From an uncultured bacterium (GTDB lineage Bacteria; Bacillota; Clostridia; Lachnospirales; Anaerotignaceae): DNA of 6,118 nucleotides. Below the pieces are notes generated by a model. It ran no database searches. It saw only the letters and a list, made by a program, of their open reading frames with translations, and was not told where the DNA came from. Below are positions 1-5,725 of this stretch, piece after piece; the stretch's first letter is position 1; every line of letters starts with the position of its first letter. The stretch covers positions 1 to 6,118 of the forward strand of contig CAJMNV010000111.1 in NCBI GenBank assembly GCA_905214825.1, read 5' to 3'. The position numbers and the translations under genes were made by a program.

Positions 1-265
1 CAATGATGTCTGCATCTGAGGCAAAAGAAAGCGTCAAAGGGTGTGGTATGTTTTGCGTGCGTGCACAAACAAACCATGGGGTGGTAACAGCAGAAAATGA
101 AATATCATAAGGGCGTTTTTGTATAATTTCTGCGTTATCCACAGAAAATACCAATGTGTTGCCTGTGACTTCTCCGGTTAAGGGGAGTTTTTGTTTTTTG
201 AGTTGTGCTCTGAGTGTGTCAGAATCACCATAAATACAGATACCATCGGAATGTAAACCAAGCAT
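1..265 (-). CDS. Unrecognised protein, 5' part only (runs off the left edge)
   Basis: Read on the minus strand, an ATG at 265-263 opens a frame of 88 complete codons that stays free of stops to base 1, so the 3' end lies outside the window. The start is well supported: AAAGGAGG sits 8 bases upstream, and the next gene on the other side is divergent. The peptide begins MLGLHSDGICIYGDSDTLRA. It then has a lysine-rich stretch near residues 23-26 and a mixed polar and beta-prone sequence with Cys10 and Cys66. It shows no signal peptide, no membrane segment and no motif I can name, and I do not assign a function. Codon use is AT-rich like the rest of the window, so nothing suggests recent transfer. 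I found no convincing consensus promoter for it in the 290 bases upstream. That it is a real gene is fairly secure from the ribosome binding site and open frame; its family is unknown. Confidence 0.8.
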   Translation of the reverse strand, partial: MLGLHSDGICIYGDSDTLRAQLKKQKLPLTGEVTGNTLVFSVDNAEIIQKRPYDISFSAVTTPWFVCARTQNIPHPLTLSFASDADII

Positions 266-273
266 AATAAAAA

Positions 274-281
274 CCTCCTTT
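274..281 (-). promoter_or_regulatory. Ribosome binding site of the left-edge minus-strand gene
   Basis: The minus strand reads AAAGGAGG here, an almost full anti-16S complement, followed by an 8-base spacer to the ATG at 265. It fixes the start of a frame that would otherwise be only an open end at the window border. Confidence 0.85.
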
Positions 282-292
282 ATTTTTAGGCA

Positions 293-317
293 TATGCATA
301 ATATGTTTTTATGCATA
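293..317. repeat. Two palindromic TATGCATA octamers in the divergent intergenic region
   Basis: TATGCATA occurs at 293-300 and again at 310-317, 17 bp apart start to start. The octamer is its own reverse complement, so the pair can be read as a direct repeat of palindromes (a possible two-site operator) or as a hairpin with a 9-base loop. It lies 28-52 bases upstream of the minus-strand ATG, where it would fall in that gene's promoter or leader. A regulatory role is inferred from symmetry and position only; AT-rich DNA produces such words by chance fairly often. Confidence 0.4.
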
Positions 318-455
318 CAGCTTTTGTAAATCCTTATCCCAAAATACTGTTTTTTTTGATAGGGTGTTTGTTTTGTTTGGTATTTATTTTAGCCCAAAGT
401 CAAACAAAAAGAAAGAGGAAATATACGAAAAAGTGCAGGTTTTGGGGGAAAATCG

Positions 456-485
456 TTGACATGGGAATACAGAAATTGGTATAAT
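456..485 (+). promoter_or_regulatory. Sigma-A type promoter of the sufC-sufB(-lepB) unit
   Basis: A perfect -35 box TTGACA (456-461) and a perfect -10 box TATAAT (480-485) are separated by 18 bp. The bases before the -10 are TGG, giving an extended -10 (TGn) element that would offset the slightly long spacer. Transcription should start near 492, leaving a leader of about 68 bases before the sufC ATG. This is the only strong promoter seen before the terminator at 2814, so it probably drives sufC, sufB and, by readthrough, lepB. Confidence 0.85.
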
Positions 486-509
486 TCAATTTAGTTTGCA
501 AGTGTGATG

Positions 510-530
510 TTCGGCAAAAAATAAGCCGAA
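510..530 (+). other. Hairpin in the suf leader
   Basis: TTCGGC (510-515) and GCCGAA (525-530) form a perfect 6-bp inverted repeat around a 9-base A-rich loop, inside the predicted leader and 15 bases before the AGGAGG of sufC. It has no T-tract, so it is not a terminator. It could be an RNA hairpin affecting stability or translation, or a DNA dyad bound by a repressor; Fe-S assembly operons are often controlled by Rrf2-family regulators, but no such gene is seen here and the dyad does not match an operator I can name. Confidence 0.4.
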
Positions 531-559
531 ATGTTTGATAAATACAGGAGGATAAGAAT

Positions 560-1279
560 ATGCTGGAATTAAAGAACATTTCTTTTTCCGCAGAAGGAAA
601 ACAGATTTTGAAAAATATCAATTTGGTGATTGATGATGCAAAATTTGTGGTGATTACAGGCCCAAATGGCGGCGGAAAATCTACATTGGCAAAAGTGATT
701 GCAGGAATTATAAAACCTGACAGCGGTCAAATACTGTTGGACGGGCAAGATATTACAAATTGGGGAATTACAGAACGTGCAAAAGCAGGGGTGAGCTTTG
801 CATTTCAACAACCTGTTCGCTTCAAAGGGGTTACGGTAAAAGATTTGATTACACTGGCAAGCGGCAACAAAGATTTGTCCGCAGCAGTAGCTTGTGATTA
901 TTTATCAGAAGTGGGACTTTGTGCAAAAGATTATATCGACCGTGAAGTCAATGCAAGCCTTTCTGGTGGAGAATTGAAAAGAATTGAAATTGCAACCGTT
1001 ATGGCAAGAAAAACAAAATTGACATTGTTTGATGAACCAGAAGCAGGCATTGATTTATGGAGTTTTAAAAATTTGATTGATGTGTTTGAAAAAATGCATG
1101 ACGAAATACAGGCTTCGATATTGATTATATCTCACCAAGAACGAATATTGAATATTGCTGACCAAGTGGTGGTAATCAGTGGCGGCGAAATTGCTCAAAT
1201 TGGTACAAAAGAGGAAGTGTTGCCTGGTCTGTTTGGTGTGGAAGTGGGTTGTAGATATTTTCAGGAGGGGAATGCATAA
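560..1279 (+). CDS. sufC: SufC-like ABC ATPase of a minimal Fe-S cluster assembly system
   Basis: This 239-residue cytoplasmic ATPase belongs to the SufC family, whose members bind SufB/SufD scaffold proteins and use ATP hydrolysis to remodel them during Fe-S cluster assembly. All ABC ATPase motifs are present in order: Walker A GPNGGGKST at residues 34-42, Q-loop at FQQP (82-85), signature LSGGE (134-138), Walker B ending in FDEPE (157-161) with catalytic Glu159, and the switch His192 in ISHQ. Length fits a stand-alone SufC with no membrane domain; no permease is nearby and the next gene is a SufB-type protein, which argues against a transporter role. The ATG follows AGGAGG (546-551) by 8 bases. 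Its stop codon overlaps the next start as TAATG, indicating translational coupling. Because only a SufB-like partner follows, it may equally be called SmsC of the two-component SMS system. Confidence 0.93.
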   Translation: MLELKNISFSAEGKQILKNINLVIDDAKFVVITGPNGGGKSTLAKVIAGIIKPDSGQILLDGQDITNWGITERAKAGVSFAFQQPVRFKGVTVKDLITLASGNKDLSAAVACDYLSEVGLCAKDYIDREVNASLSGGELKRIEIATVMARKTKLTLFDEPEAGIDLWSFKNLIDVFEKMHDEIQASILIISHQERILNIADQVVVISGGEIAQIGTKEEVLPGLFGVEVGCRYFQEGNA

Positions 1280-2202
1280 TGTTAAATGATGTTATCAAAA
1301 ATTTGCTGTCAGAAGTGGCAGATATGACAGAAATTCCTGTAAATGGTGCGTTTAATATTCGTAGCAACGGCAAAAGTGAAGGTAGAAACTCCACAGAAAA
1401 TATACAGATTGTACCCAAAGAAAATGGCTCTGGTATTGATATTTATATTAAGCCAAATACAAAAGATGAAAATGTGCATATTCCTGCATTGATTACAGAA
1501 GCGGGTGTGCATGATTTGGTTTATAATGATTTTCATATTGGAGAAAATGCAGATGTGACCATTGTGGCTGGTTGTGGTATTCATAACTGTGGCAGTGAAG
1601 AGTCTTTGCATGAAGGGATACACCGTTTCTTTGTGGGTAAAAATGCAAAAGTGAAATACTTGGAAAAACATATTGGCGAAGGTGATGGCAGCGGAAAACG
1701 TATCATCAATCCACAAACCCATATTGTTGGAGAAGAAAACAGCTATTTGGAAATGGATACTTTGCAGTTAAAAGGCATAGACTCTACAAAGCGTATTTCC
1801 AGTGCAAAATTGGCAGCAGGTGCAACTGTTGTCATTCGTGAAAAAATTATGACACACGGCGAACAATATGCAGAAACTTCCTTTGATGTGGAATTGGAAG
1901 GCACAGGCAGTTCTGCAAAATTGATTTCTCGTTCTGTGGCAAAAGACCATTCCAGACAGTTGTTCCGTTCTAAGATTGTGGGCAATGCAGACTGTTATGG
2001 ACATTCTGAATGTGACGCCATTATTATGGATGAAGGGATTGTGGCGGCAGAACCGGAAATTTTGGCAAATGATGTGGACGCAACATTGATACATGAAGCG
2101 GCGATTGGTAAAATTGCAGGCGACCAGTTAATGAAATTGATGACATTAGGTTTGACAGAACAAGAAGCAGAAGCACAAATTATAAACGGATTTTTGAAAT
2201 AA
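1279..2202 (+). CDS. sufB: SufB/SufD-family scaffold protein of the minimal SUF (SMS-like) system
   Basis: This 307-residue protein is the presumed scaffold on which SufC acts to build Fe-S clusters in the cytoplasm. The family is recognised from the SufBD core: many short beta strands (roughly residues 80-270, as expected for the beta-helix) and a C-terminal block IHEAAIGKIAGDQL (271-284) followed by GLTEQEAEAQIINGF (291-305), the counterpart of the EHEATTSKI...GI..EEA...IV.GF block of classical SufB. It is much shorter than E. coli-type SufB (about 495) or SufD (about 420), mainly through loss of N-terminal sequence, which matches the single scaffold of SMS systems (SmsB). Its four cysteines are C99, C104, C239 and C245; C99 and C104 form CGIHNC. 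His272-Glu273 match the HE pair of the SufB active region. AGGAGGGG (1263-1270) precedes the ATG by 8 bases, and the start overlaps the sufC stop. Whether to name it SufB, SufD or SmsB is a matter of convention. Confidence 0.9.
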   Translation: MLNDVIKNLLSEVADMTEIPVNGAFNIRSNGKSEGRNSTENIQIVPKENGSGIDIYIKPNTKDENVHIPALITEAGVHDLVYNDFHIGENADVTIVAGCGIHNCGSEESLHEGIHRFFVGKNAKVKYLEKHIGEGDGSGKRIINPQTHIVGEENSYLEMDTLQLKGIDSTKRISSAKLAAGATVVIREKIMTHGEQYAETSFDVELEGTGSSAKLISRSVAKDHSRQLFRSKIVGNADCYGHSECDAIIMDEGIVAAEPEILANDVDATLIHEAAIGKIAGDQLMKLMTLGLTEQEAEAQIINGFLK

Positions 2203-2206
2203 TCGA

Positions 2207-2235
2207 AAAGCCATGCAAGTTTTTTGCATGGCTTT
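2207..2235 (+). terminator. 12-bp hairpin after sufB with a poor T-tract (partial terminator or processing site)
   Basis: AAAGCCATGCAA (2207-2218) pairs perfectly with TTGCATGGCTTT (2224-2235) around a 5-base GTTTT loop, starting 4 bases after the sufB stop. The stem is long and contains two GC-rich stretches, but it is followed by CTAATAAAG rather than a run of T; only the TTT at the end of the stem could act as a tract. It is therefore likely an inefficient terminator or an mRNA-stabilising or processing hairpin that lowers lepB expression relative to sufCB. No promoter is evident between it and lepB. Confidence 0.6.
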
Positions 2236-2256
2236 CTAATAAAGAATATACCTTTT

Positions 2257-2262
2257 GAGGAG
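2257..2262 (+). promoter_or_regulatory. Probable ribosome binding site of lepB (GAGGAG)
   Basis: GAGGAG is the only good Shine-Dalgarno-like sequence between the sufB stop and the lepB membrane segment. It lies 12 bases before the GTG at 2275, somewhat long but usable, and directly touches a TTG at 2263, which is too close. It therefore favours the GTG start over the upstream TTG at 2224. Confidence 0.55.
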
Positions 2263-2274
2263 TTGCAGAAAAAA

Positions 2275-2787
2275 GTGAAAAAAGAGATTATCAGTTGGAT
2301 AAAAACAATTTTGTTGGCGGTGTTGCTGGCATTTTTTGTAAACCGTGTGTTGATTGTGAATGCAACTGTACCAACAGGTTCTATGGAAAATACCATTATG
2401 CCAGGTGACCGTATATTGGCATTGCGTACCAGCTATTGGTTCAAAAGCCCAGAACGAGGTGATGTGGCAGTATTTAAGTATCCAGATGACCCAGAACAAA
2501 AGATATTGTATGTCAAACGTGTGATTGGTGTGGGTGGTGATACAGTAGAGGTCAAAGACGGCGAATTGTTTGTCAATGGTACATTGCAGTCAGAACCATA
2601 CATCAAAGAAGTCACAGAAGGAGATTTTGGCCCGTATGAAGTGCCAGAAGGGTGCTATTTTATGATGGGGGATAACCGCAATCGCTCTTTGGACGCAAGA
2701 TATTGGGAAAATAAATTTGTGGAAGAAGACGCCATATTGGGAAAAGCCGTATTGCGGTATTATAAAGGCATAAAATGGATAGAATAA
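2275..2787 (+). CDS. lepB: Signal peptidase I
   Basis: Type I signal peptidase (family S26) is a membrane-anchored serine protease that cuts signal peptides from secreted proteins on the outer face of the membrane. From the GTG at 2275 the protein has 170 residues, typical of the short Gram-positive enzymes. A single membrane segment spans about residues 8-28, and the catalytic domain follows. The nucleophile is Ser36 in PTGSMENT, the general base is Lys81 in YVKRVIGVGGD, and the box E motif GDNRNRSLDARYW covers 132-144. In the same frame a TTG at 2224 would add 17 residues (187 in all), but it lies inside the right arm of the upstream hairpin and lacks a ribosome binding site. No ATG exists before the catalytic Ser-Met, so the start is non-ATG in any case. 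The gene is 72 bases after sufB, without its own visible promoter, and is closed by a terminator, so it is probably expressed by readthrough from suf. Confidence 0.93.
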   Translation: MKKEIISWIKTILLAVLLAFFVNRVLIVNATVPTGSMENTIMPGDRILALRTSYWFKSPERGDVAVFKYPDDPEQKILYVKRVIGVGGDTVEVKDGELFVNGTLQSEPYIKEVTEGDFGPYEVPEGCYFMMGDNRNRSLDARYWENKFVEEDAILGKAVLRYYKGIKWIE

Positions 2788-2813
2788 AGAAGTTGTATTG
2801 CAATCAAAAAGAC

Positions 2814-2845
2814 AAAAAACAAGAGGAGTTTGCTCTTGTTTTTTT
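2814..2845 (+). terminator. Intrinsic terminator after lepB
   Basis: ACAAGAG (2819-2825) pairs with CTCTTGT (2833-2839) around a 7-base loop, followed by a run of seven T (2839-2845). The A-run at 2814-2818 can extend the stem by pairing with the T-tract. It ends the suf-lepB unit and separates it from ppdK. Confidence 0.85.
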
Positions 2846-2890
2846 ATTTGGAAAAAATTGCACAAAGAATATAGAAAAATGCAAATTTTG

Positions 2891-2919
2891 TATTGCTTTA
2901 TCATGATTTTTCGTATACT
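2891..2919 (+). promoter_or_regulatory. Candidate ppdK promoter with a good -10 and a weak -35
   Basis: TATACT (2914-2919) is a five-of-six match to the -10 consensus. Upstream, TTGCTT (2893-2898) would give a short 15-bp spacer, while TATTGC (2891-2896) gives the ideal 17 bp with a poor match. Both readings imply a weak -35, as is common at promoters that need an activator or are tightly controlled. The start would fall near 2926, giving a long leader of about 168 bases before ppdK. It lies between the lepB terminator and ppdK, so some promoter is needed here; this is the best one I found. Confidence 0.5.
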
Positions 2920-2939
2920 CTAAATATGGGAGTATCCCA
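2915..2939. promoter_or_regulatory. Overlapping dyads at the ppdK -10 and start region (possible operator)
   Basis: ATACTC (2915-2920) and GAGTAT (2930-2935) are perfect inverted repeats 9 bp apart, and the left arm overlaps the -10 box. Overlapping the right arm, TGGGA (2927-2931) and TCCCA (2935-2939) form a second dyad with a 3-base centre. Such symmetry across the melting and start region is what a repressor site would look like, but the elements are short. Confidence 0.4.
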
Positions 2940-2996
2940 CGATTGCGAAAAAACATAGCAACACAAAAAGCAATACAATTAAATAAAGAAAAGGTA

Positions 2997-3022
2997 TTTG
3001 ATTTTTAGGGGAGAAAATCAAA
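2997..3022 (+). other. Hairpin in the ppdK leader
   Basis: TTTGATTTT (2997-3005) pairs perfectly with AAAATCAAA (3014-3022) around the 8-base loop TAGGGGAG. It is AT-rich with one G-C pair, so only moderately stable, and it has no T-tract. It sits about 57 bases before the ppdK ribosome binding site. The purine-rich loop resembles a Shine-Dalgarno sequence, but no start codon follows closely. It does not match a riboswitch I can recognise. Confidence 0.35.
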
Positions 3023-3093
3023 AAAAGCAGTGTTGTACAGTATTTGAGGTAATCCCGAAAATATCTAAGTCAAACAACAGGAGGTAAAGTAGT

Positions 3094-5724
3094 ATGAGCA
3101 AAAAGTATGTTTATATGTTCAACGAAGGGAACGCTTCCATGCGTAACCTATTAGGCGGGAAAGGTGCAAATCTTGCGGAAATGACGCTTTTGAACCTGCC
3201 TATTCCCCAAGGTTTTATCATCACGACAGAAGCTTGTACGGTATACAACGAAGGCGGTAAACAGCTGACAGACGATATTGTTTCTCAGATGGAAACGGCT
3301 TTGCAAAAACTGGAACAGCTTGCTGGTAAAAAGCTTGGTGACCCCGAAAATCCTCTTTTGGTTTCGGTGCGTTCCGGTGGCAGAATTTCTATGCCGGGTA
3401 TGATGGATACGGTATTGAATTTGGGTTTGAATGATATTTCGGTAGAGGGACTGGCAAACAAAACGGGTAATCCCAGATTTGCATATGATTCTTACAGAAG
3501 ATTTATTATGATGTTTGCAGATGTGGTGATTGGTGTTGCAAAATCAAAGTTTGAAAGAAAATTAGATGCTTACAAAGAAGAAATTGGTGCAAAAGACGAT
3601 ACGGATTTGACAGCAGAAGATTTGAAAAAAGTAGTTGCAATGTTTAAGCAGATTTATTTGGACGACCAAGGAAAAGATTTTCCACAAGACCCAAAAGAAC
3701 AGCTTTTTGAAGCAACAAAAGCGGTATTTCGCAGTTGGGATAATCCCAGAGCTTTTGTGTATAGACGCATGAACGACATTCCTTATGATTGGGGGACTGC
3801 TGTCAATGTGCAGATGATGGTATTTGGTAACATGGGCGATACTTCTGGTACGGGTGTTGCATTTACAAGAAATGCGGCAACTGGTGAAAAAGCCATGTTG
3901 GGTGAATATTTGGTCAATGCACAAGGTGAGGACGTTGTGGCAGGCGTGCGTACACCAAAACCCATTGCAAAACTGGCAGAAGATATGCCGGAAGTGTACA
4001 ATCAGTTTGTAGAAATTGCAAATAAACTGGAAAACCATTACAAAGATATGCAAGATATGGAATTTACTGTGGAAAACGGCAAATTGTATTTCTTGCAGAC
4101 AAGAAACGGAAAAAGAACCGCAAATGCAGCATTGAGAATTGCTGTGGATATGGTGGAAGAAGGTCTATTGACAAAAGAGGAGGCTCTGCTGAAAGTAGAC
4201 CCCAGACAATTAGACCAATTATTACACCCTGCATTTGACCAAAAAGCATTAAAAGAAGCAAATCCGATTGGAAAAGGATTGCCTGCTTCTCCCGGGGCGG
4301 CTGCCGGTAAAATCTGTTTTACAGCAGAAGATGCTAAAGAACAGGCAGAAGCTGGGGAAAGAGTGGTTTTGGTACGCTTGGAAACTTCTCCGGAGGACAT
4401 CGAAGGTATGGCGGCAGCACAGGGAATTTTGACTGTGCGTGGCGGTATGACATCTCATGCGGCAGTGGTTGCCAGAGGGATGGGCACATGTTGTGTTTCT
4501 GGCTGTGAATCCATCAAAATGAATGAAGCAGCAAAAACATTTGTATTGGGTGAAATGACATTTAAAGAGGGAGATTATATCTCTTTGGACGGTTCCACAG
4601 GGAACATTTATGGTATGGATATTCCAACTGTTTCTCCTGAAATTAGTGGTTATTTTGCAACATTTATGGGATGGGCCGATGAGGTGCGTGTGATGAAAGT
4701 CAGAACGAACGCCGATACACCCAAAGATGCCCAAACAGCCATAGAGTTTGGTGCAGAAGGCATTGGATTGACTAGAACAGAGCATATGTTCTTTGAAAAT
4801 GACAGAATTATGAAATTCAGAAAAATGATACTTGCAGAAACAGTTGAAGAAAGAGAAGTGGCTTTGGCAGGTATTGAACCGTTCCAGAAAGAGGATTTCA
4901 AAGGTATTTATAGAGAAATGGGAGAAAGACCCGTTACCATTCGTTTGCTTGACCCACCTCTTCACGAATTTATGCCGAATACAGAAGAGGAATTTGCAAT
5001 ATTGGCAAAAGAAACGGGCAAAACAGTGGAAGAATTGAAAATCAAAGCAGCTGGATTGCATGAATTAAATCCGATGATGGGACATCGTGGTTGTCGTTTG
5101 GCAGTTACTTACCCAGAAATTGCCAAGATGCAAACAAAAGCAATCATAGAAGCAGCTTTGGAAGTTTCAGAAGAAAAAGGCATTACGATTGAACCTGAGA
5201 TTATGGTGCCTTTGATTGGTGAAATAAAAGAATTGAAGTTTGTAAAACAGATTGTGGCACAAACAGCAGATGAAATTATGGAACAAAAAGGAAGAAAACT
5301 GCCATATATGGTTGGTACAATGATTGAAATACCAAGAGCAGCATTGTTGGCTGACCAGATTGCAACAGAAGCAGAATTTTTCTCTTTTGGTACCAATGAT
5401 TTGACACAGATGACATATGGTCTTTCCCGTGATGATGCAGGAAAGATATTGGCAGAATACATAGACAAAAATATCTATGAATGCGACCCAACAGCAAGAT
5501 TGGACAGAGATGGCGTGGGCTTGTTGATGAAATGGGCTGTGGAAAAAGCAAAACCAGTGCGTCCTGATATTCATCTGGGTATTTGTGGGGAACATGGTGG
5601 CGACCCATATTCTGTTGAGTTCTGTCATCAGATTGGTTTGGATTATGTGTCTTGCTCTCCATATCGTGTACCGATTGCGAGATTGGCAGCAGCACAAGCA
5701 CAATTACAATATCCAAGAAAATAA
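3094..5724 (+). CDS. ppdK: Pyruvate, phosphate dikinase
   Basis: The enzyme interconverts pyruvate + ATP + phosphate and phosphoenolpyruvate + AMP + pyrophosphate in the cytoplasm; in anaerobic clostridia it can serve PP-linked glycolysis or PEP synthesis. The 876-residue length is full (C. symbiosum enzyme, 874). The ATP-grasp nucleotide domain covers about 1-340, with Lys23 in LLGGKG, Arg93 in SVRSGG, and Asp321, Glu323, Gln335 and Arg337. The swivelling phosphohistidine domain (about 390-510) carries His455 in GGMTSHAAVVARGMG. The C-terminal TIM-barrel PEP/pyruvate domain (about 530-876) has Arg561, Arg617, Glu745 in MIEIPR, Asn768-Asp769 in FGTNDL, and Cys831 in GICGEHGG, at the same numbers as the C. 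symbiosum catalytic residues. All key residues are intact. Thr453, two before the histidine, is the site phosphorylated by the PDRP regulator in plants; no PDRP gene is here. AGGAGG (3079-3084) precedes the ATG by 9 bases. It is monocistronic, with two tandem stops (5722-5727) and a terminator. Confidence 0.98.
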   Translation: MSKKYVYMFNEGNASMRNLLGGKGANLAEMTLLNLPIPQGFIITTEACTVYNEGGKQLTDDIVSQMETALQKLEQLAGKKLGDPENPLLVSVRSGGRISMPGMMDTVLNLGLNDISVEGLANKTGNPRFAYDSYRRFIMMFADVVIGVAKSKFERKLDAYKEEIGAKDDTDLTAEDLKKVVAMFKQIYLDDQGKDFPQDPKEQLFEATKAVFRSWDNPRAFVYRRMNDIPYDWGTAVNVQMMVFGNMGDTSGTGVAFTRNAATGEKAMLGEYLVNAQGEDVVAGVRTPKPIAKLAEDMPEVYNQFVEIANKLENHYKDMQDMEFTVENGKLYFLQTRNGKRTANAALRIAVDMVEEGLLTKEEALLKVDPRQLDQLLHPAFDQKALKEANPIGKGLPASPGAAAGKICFTAEDAKEQAEAGERVVLVRLETSPEDIEGMAAAQGILTVRGGMTSHAAVVARGMGTCCVSGCESIKMNEAAKTFVLGEMTFKEGDYISLDGSTGNIYGMDIPTVSPEISGYFATFMGWADEVRVMKVRTNADTPKDAQTAIEFGAEGIGLTRTEHMFFENDRIMKFRKMILAETVEEREVALAGIEPFQKEDFKGIYREMGERPVTIRLLDPPLHEFMPNTEEEFAILAKETGKTVEELKIKAAGLHELNPMMGHRGCRLAVTYPEIAKMQTKAIIEAALEVSEEKGITIEPEIMVPLIGEIKELKFVKQIVAQTADEIMEQKGRKLPYMVGTMIEIPRAALLADQIATEAEFFSFGTNDLTQMTYGLSRDDAGKILAEYIDKNIYECDPTARLDRDGVGLLMKWAVEKAKPVRPDIHLGICGEHGGDPYSVEFCHQIGLDYVSCSPYRVPIARLAAAQAQLQYPRK

Positions 5725-5725
5725 T

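Larger units (their letters stand above)
2888..2978. repeat. 12-bp inverted repeat bracketing the ppdK promoter; 9-mer TTGTATTGC present three times
   Basis: TTGTATTGCTTT (2888-2899) has its exact reverse complement AAAGCAATACAA at 2967-2978. The core TTGTATTGC also occurs as a direct copy at 2793-2801, just after the lepB stop and 95 bp before the second copy. The left arm overlaps the candidate -35 region and would be upstream of the transcript start, so the pair cannot form a leader RNA hairpin from that promoter and is better read as paired protein-binding sites. This is inferred from symmetry and position; no known regulator is identified. Confidence 0.45.

Noticed and set aside
331..364. 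CCTTATC and GATAGGG around a T-run as a terminator in the divergent region
   Set aside because: The stem is short with a wobble, the T-run is inside the loop rather than after the stem, and no gene on the plus strand ends there.
400..621. A 73-codon minus-strand frame across the suf promoter and sufC start
   Set aside because: It overlaps the strong sufC promoter and the start of sufC, lacks a convincing ribosome binding site, and its Phe-rich sequence reflects A-rich DNA on the other strand.
2152..2157. TTGACA inside the end of sufB as a possible lepB promoter
   Set aside because: No -10 box lies 16-19 bp downstream; the nearest TATAAA is 23 bp away, and the sequence is explained by the conserved coding block of sufB.
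560..2202. The ATPase and following gene as an ABC transporter
   Set aside because: The second protein has no membrane segments and carries the SufBD C-terminal block, so it is a soluble scaffold rather than a permease.
2224..2274. TTG at 2224 as the lepB start (187 residues)
   Set aside because: It lies in the right arm of the post-sufB hairpin, has no Shine-Dalgarno sequence and adds 17 residues not typical of short signal peptidases; GTG 2275 fits better, though this is not proven.
4249..5061. A 270-codon open frame on the minus strand inside ppdK
   Set aside because: It is antisense to the conserved PEP-binding region of a full-length ppdK, is rich in Cys, Phe and His as typical for antisense shadows, and has no recognisable domain.
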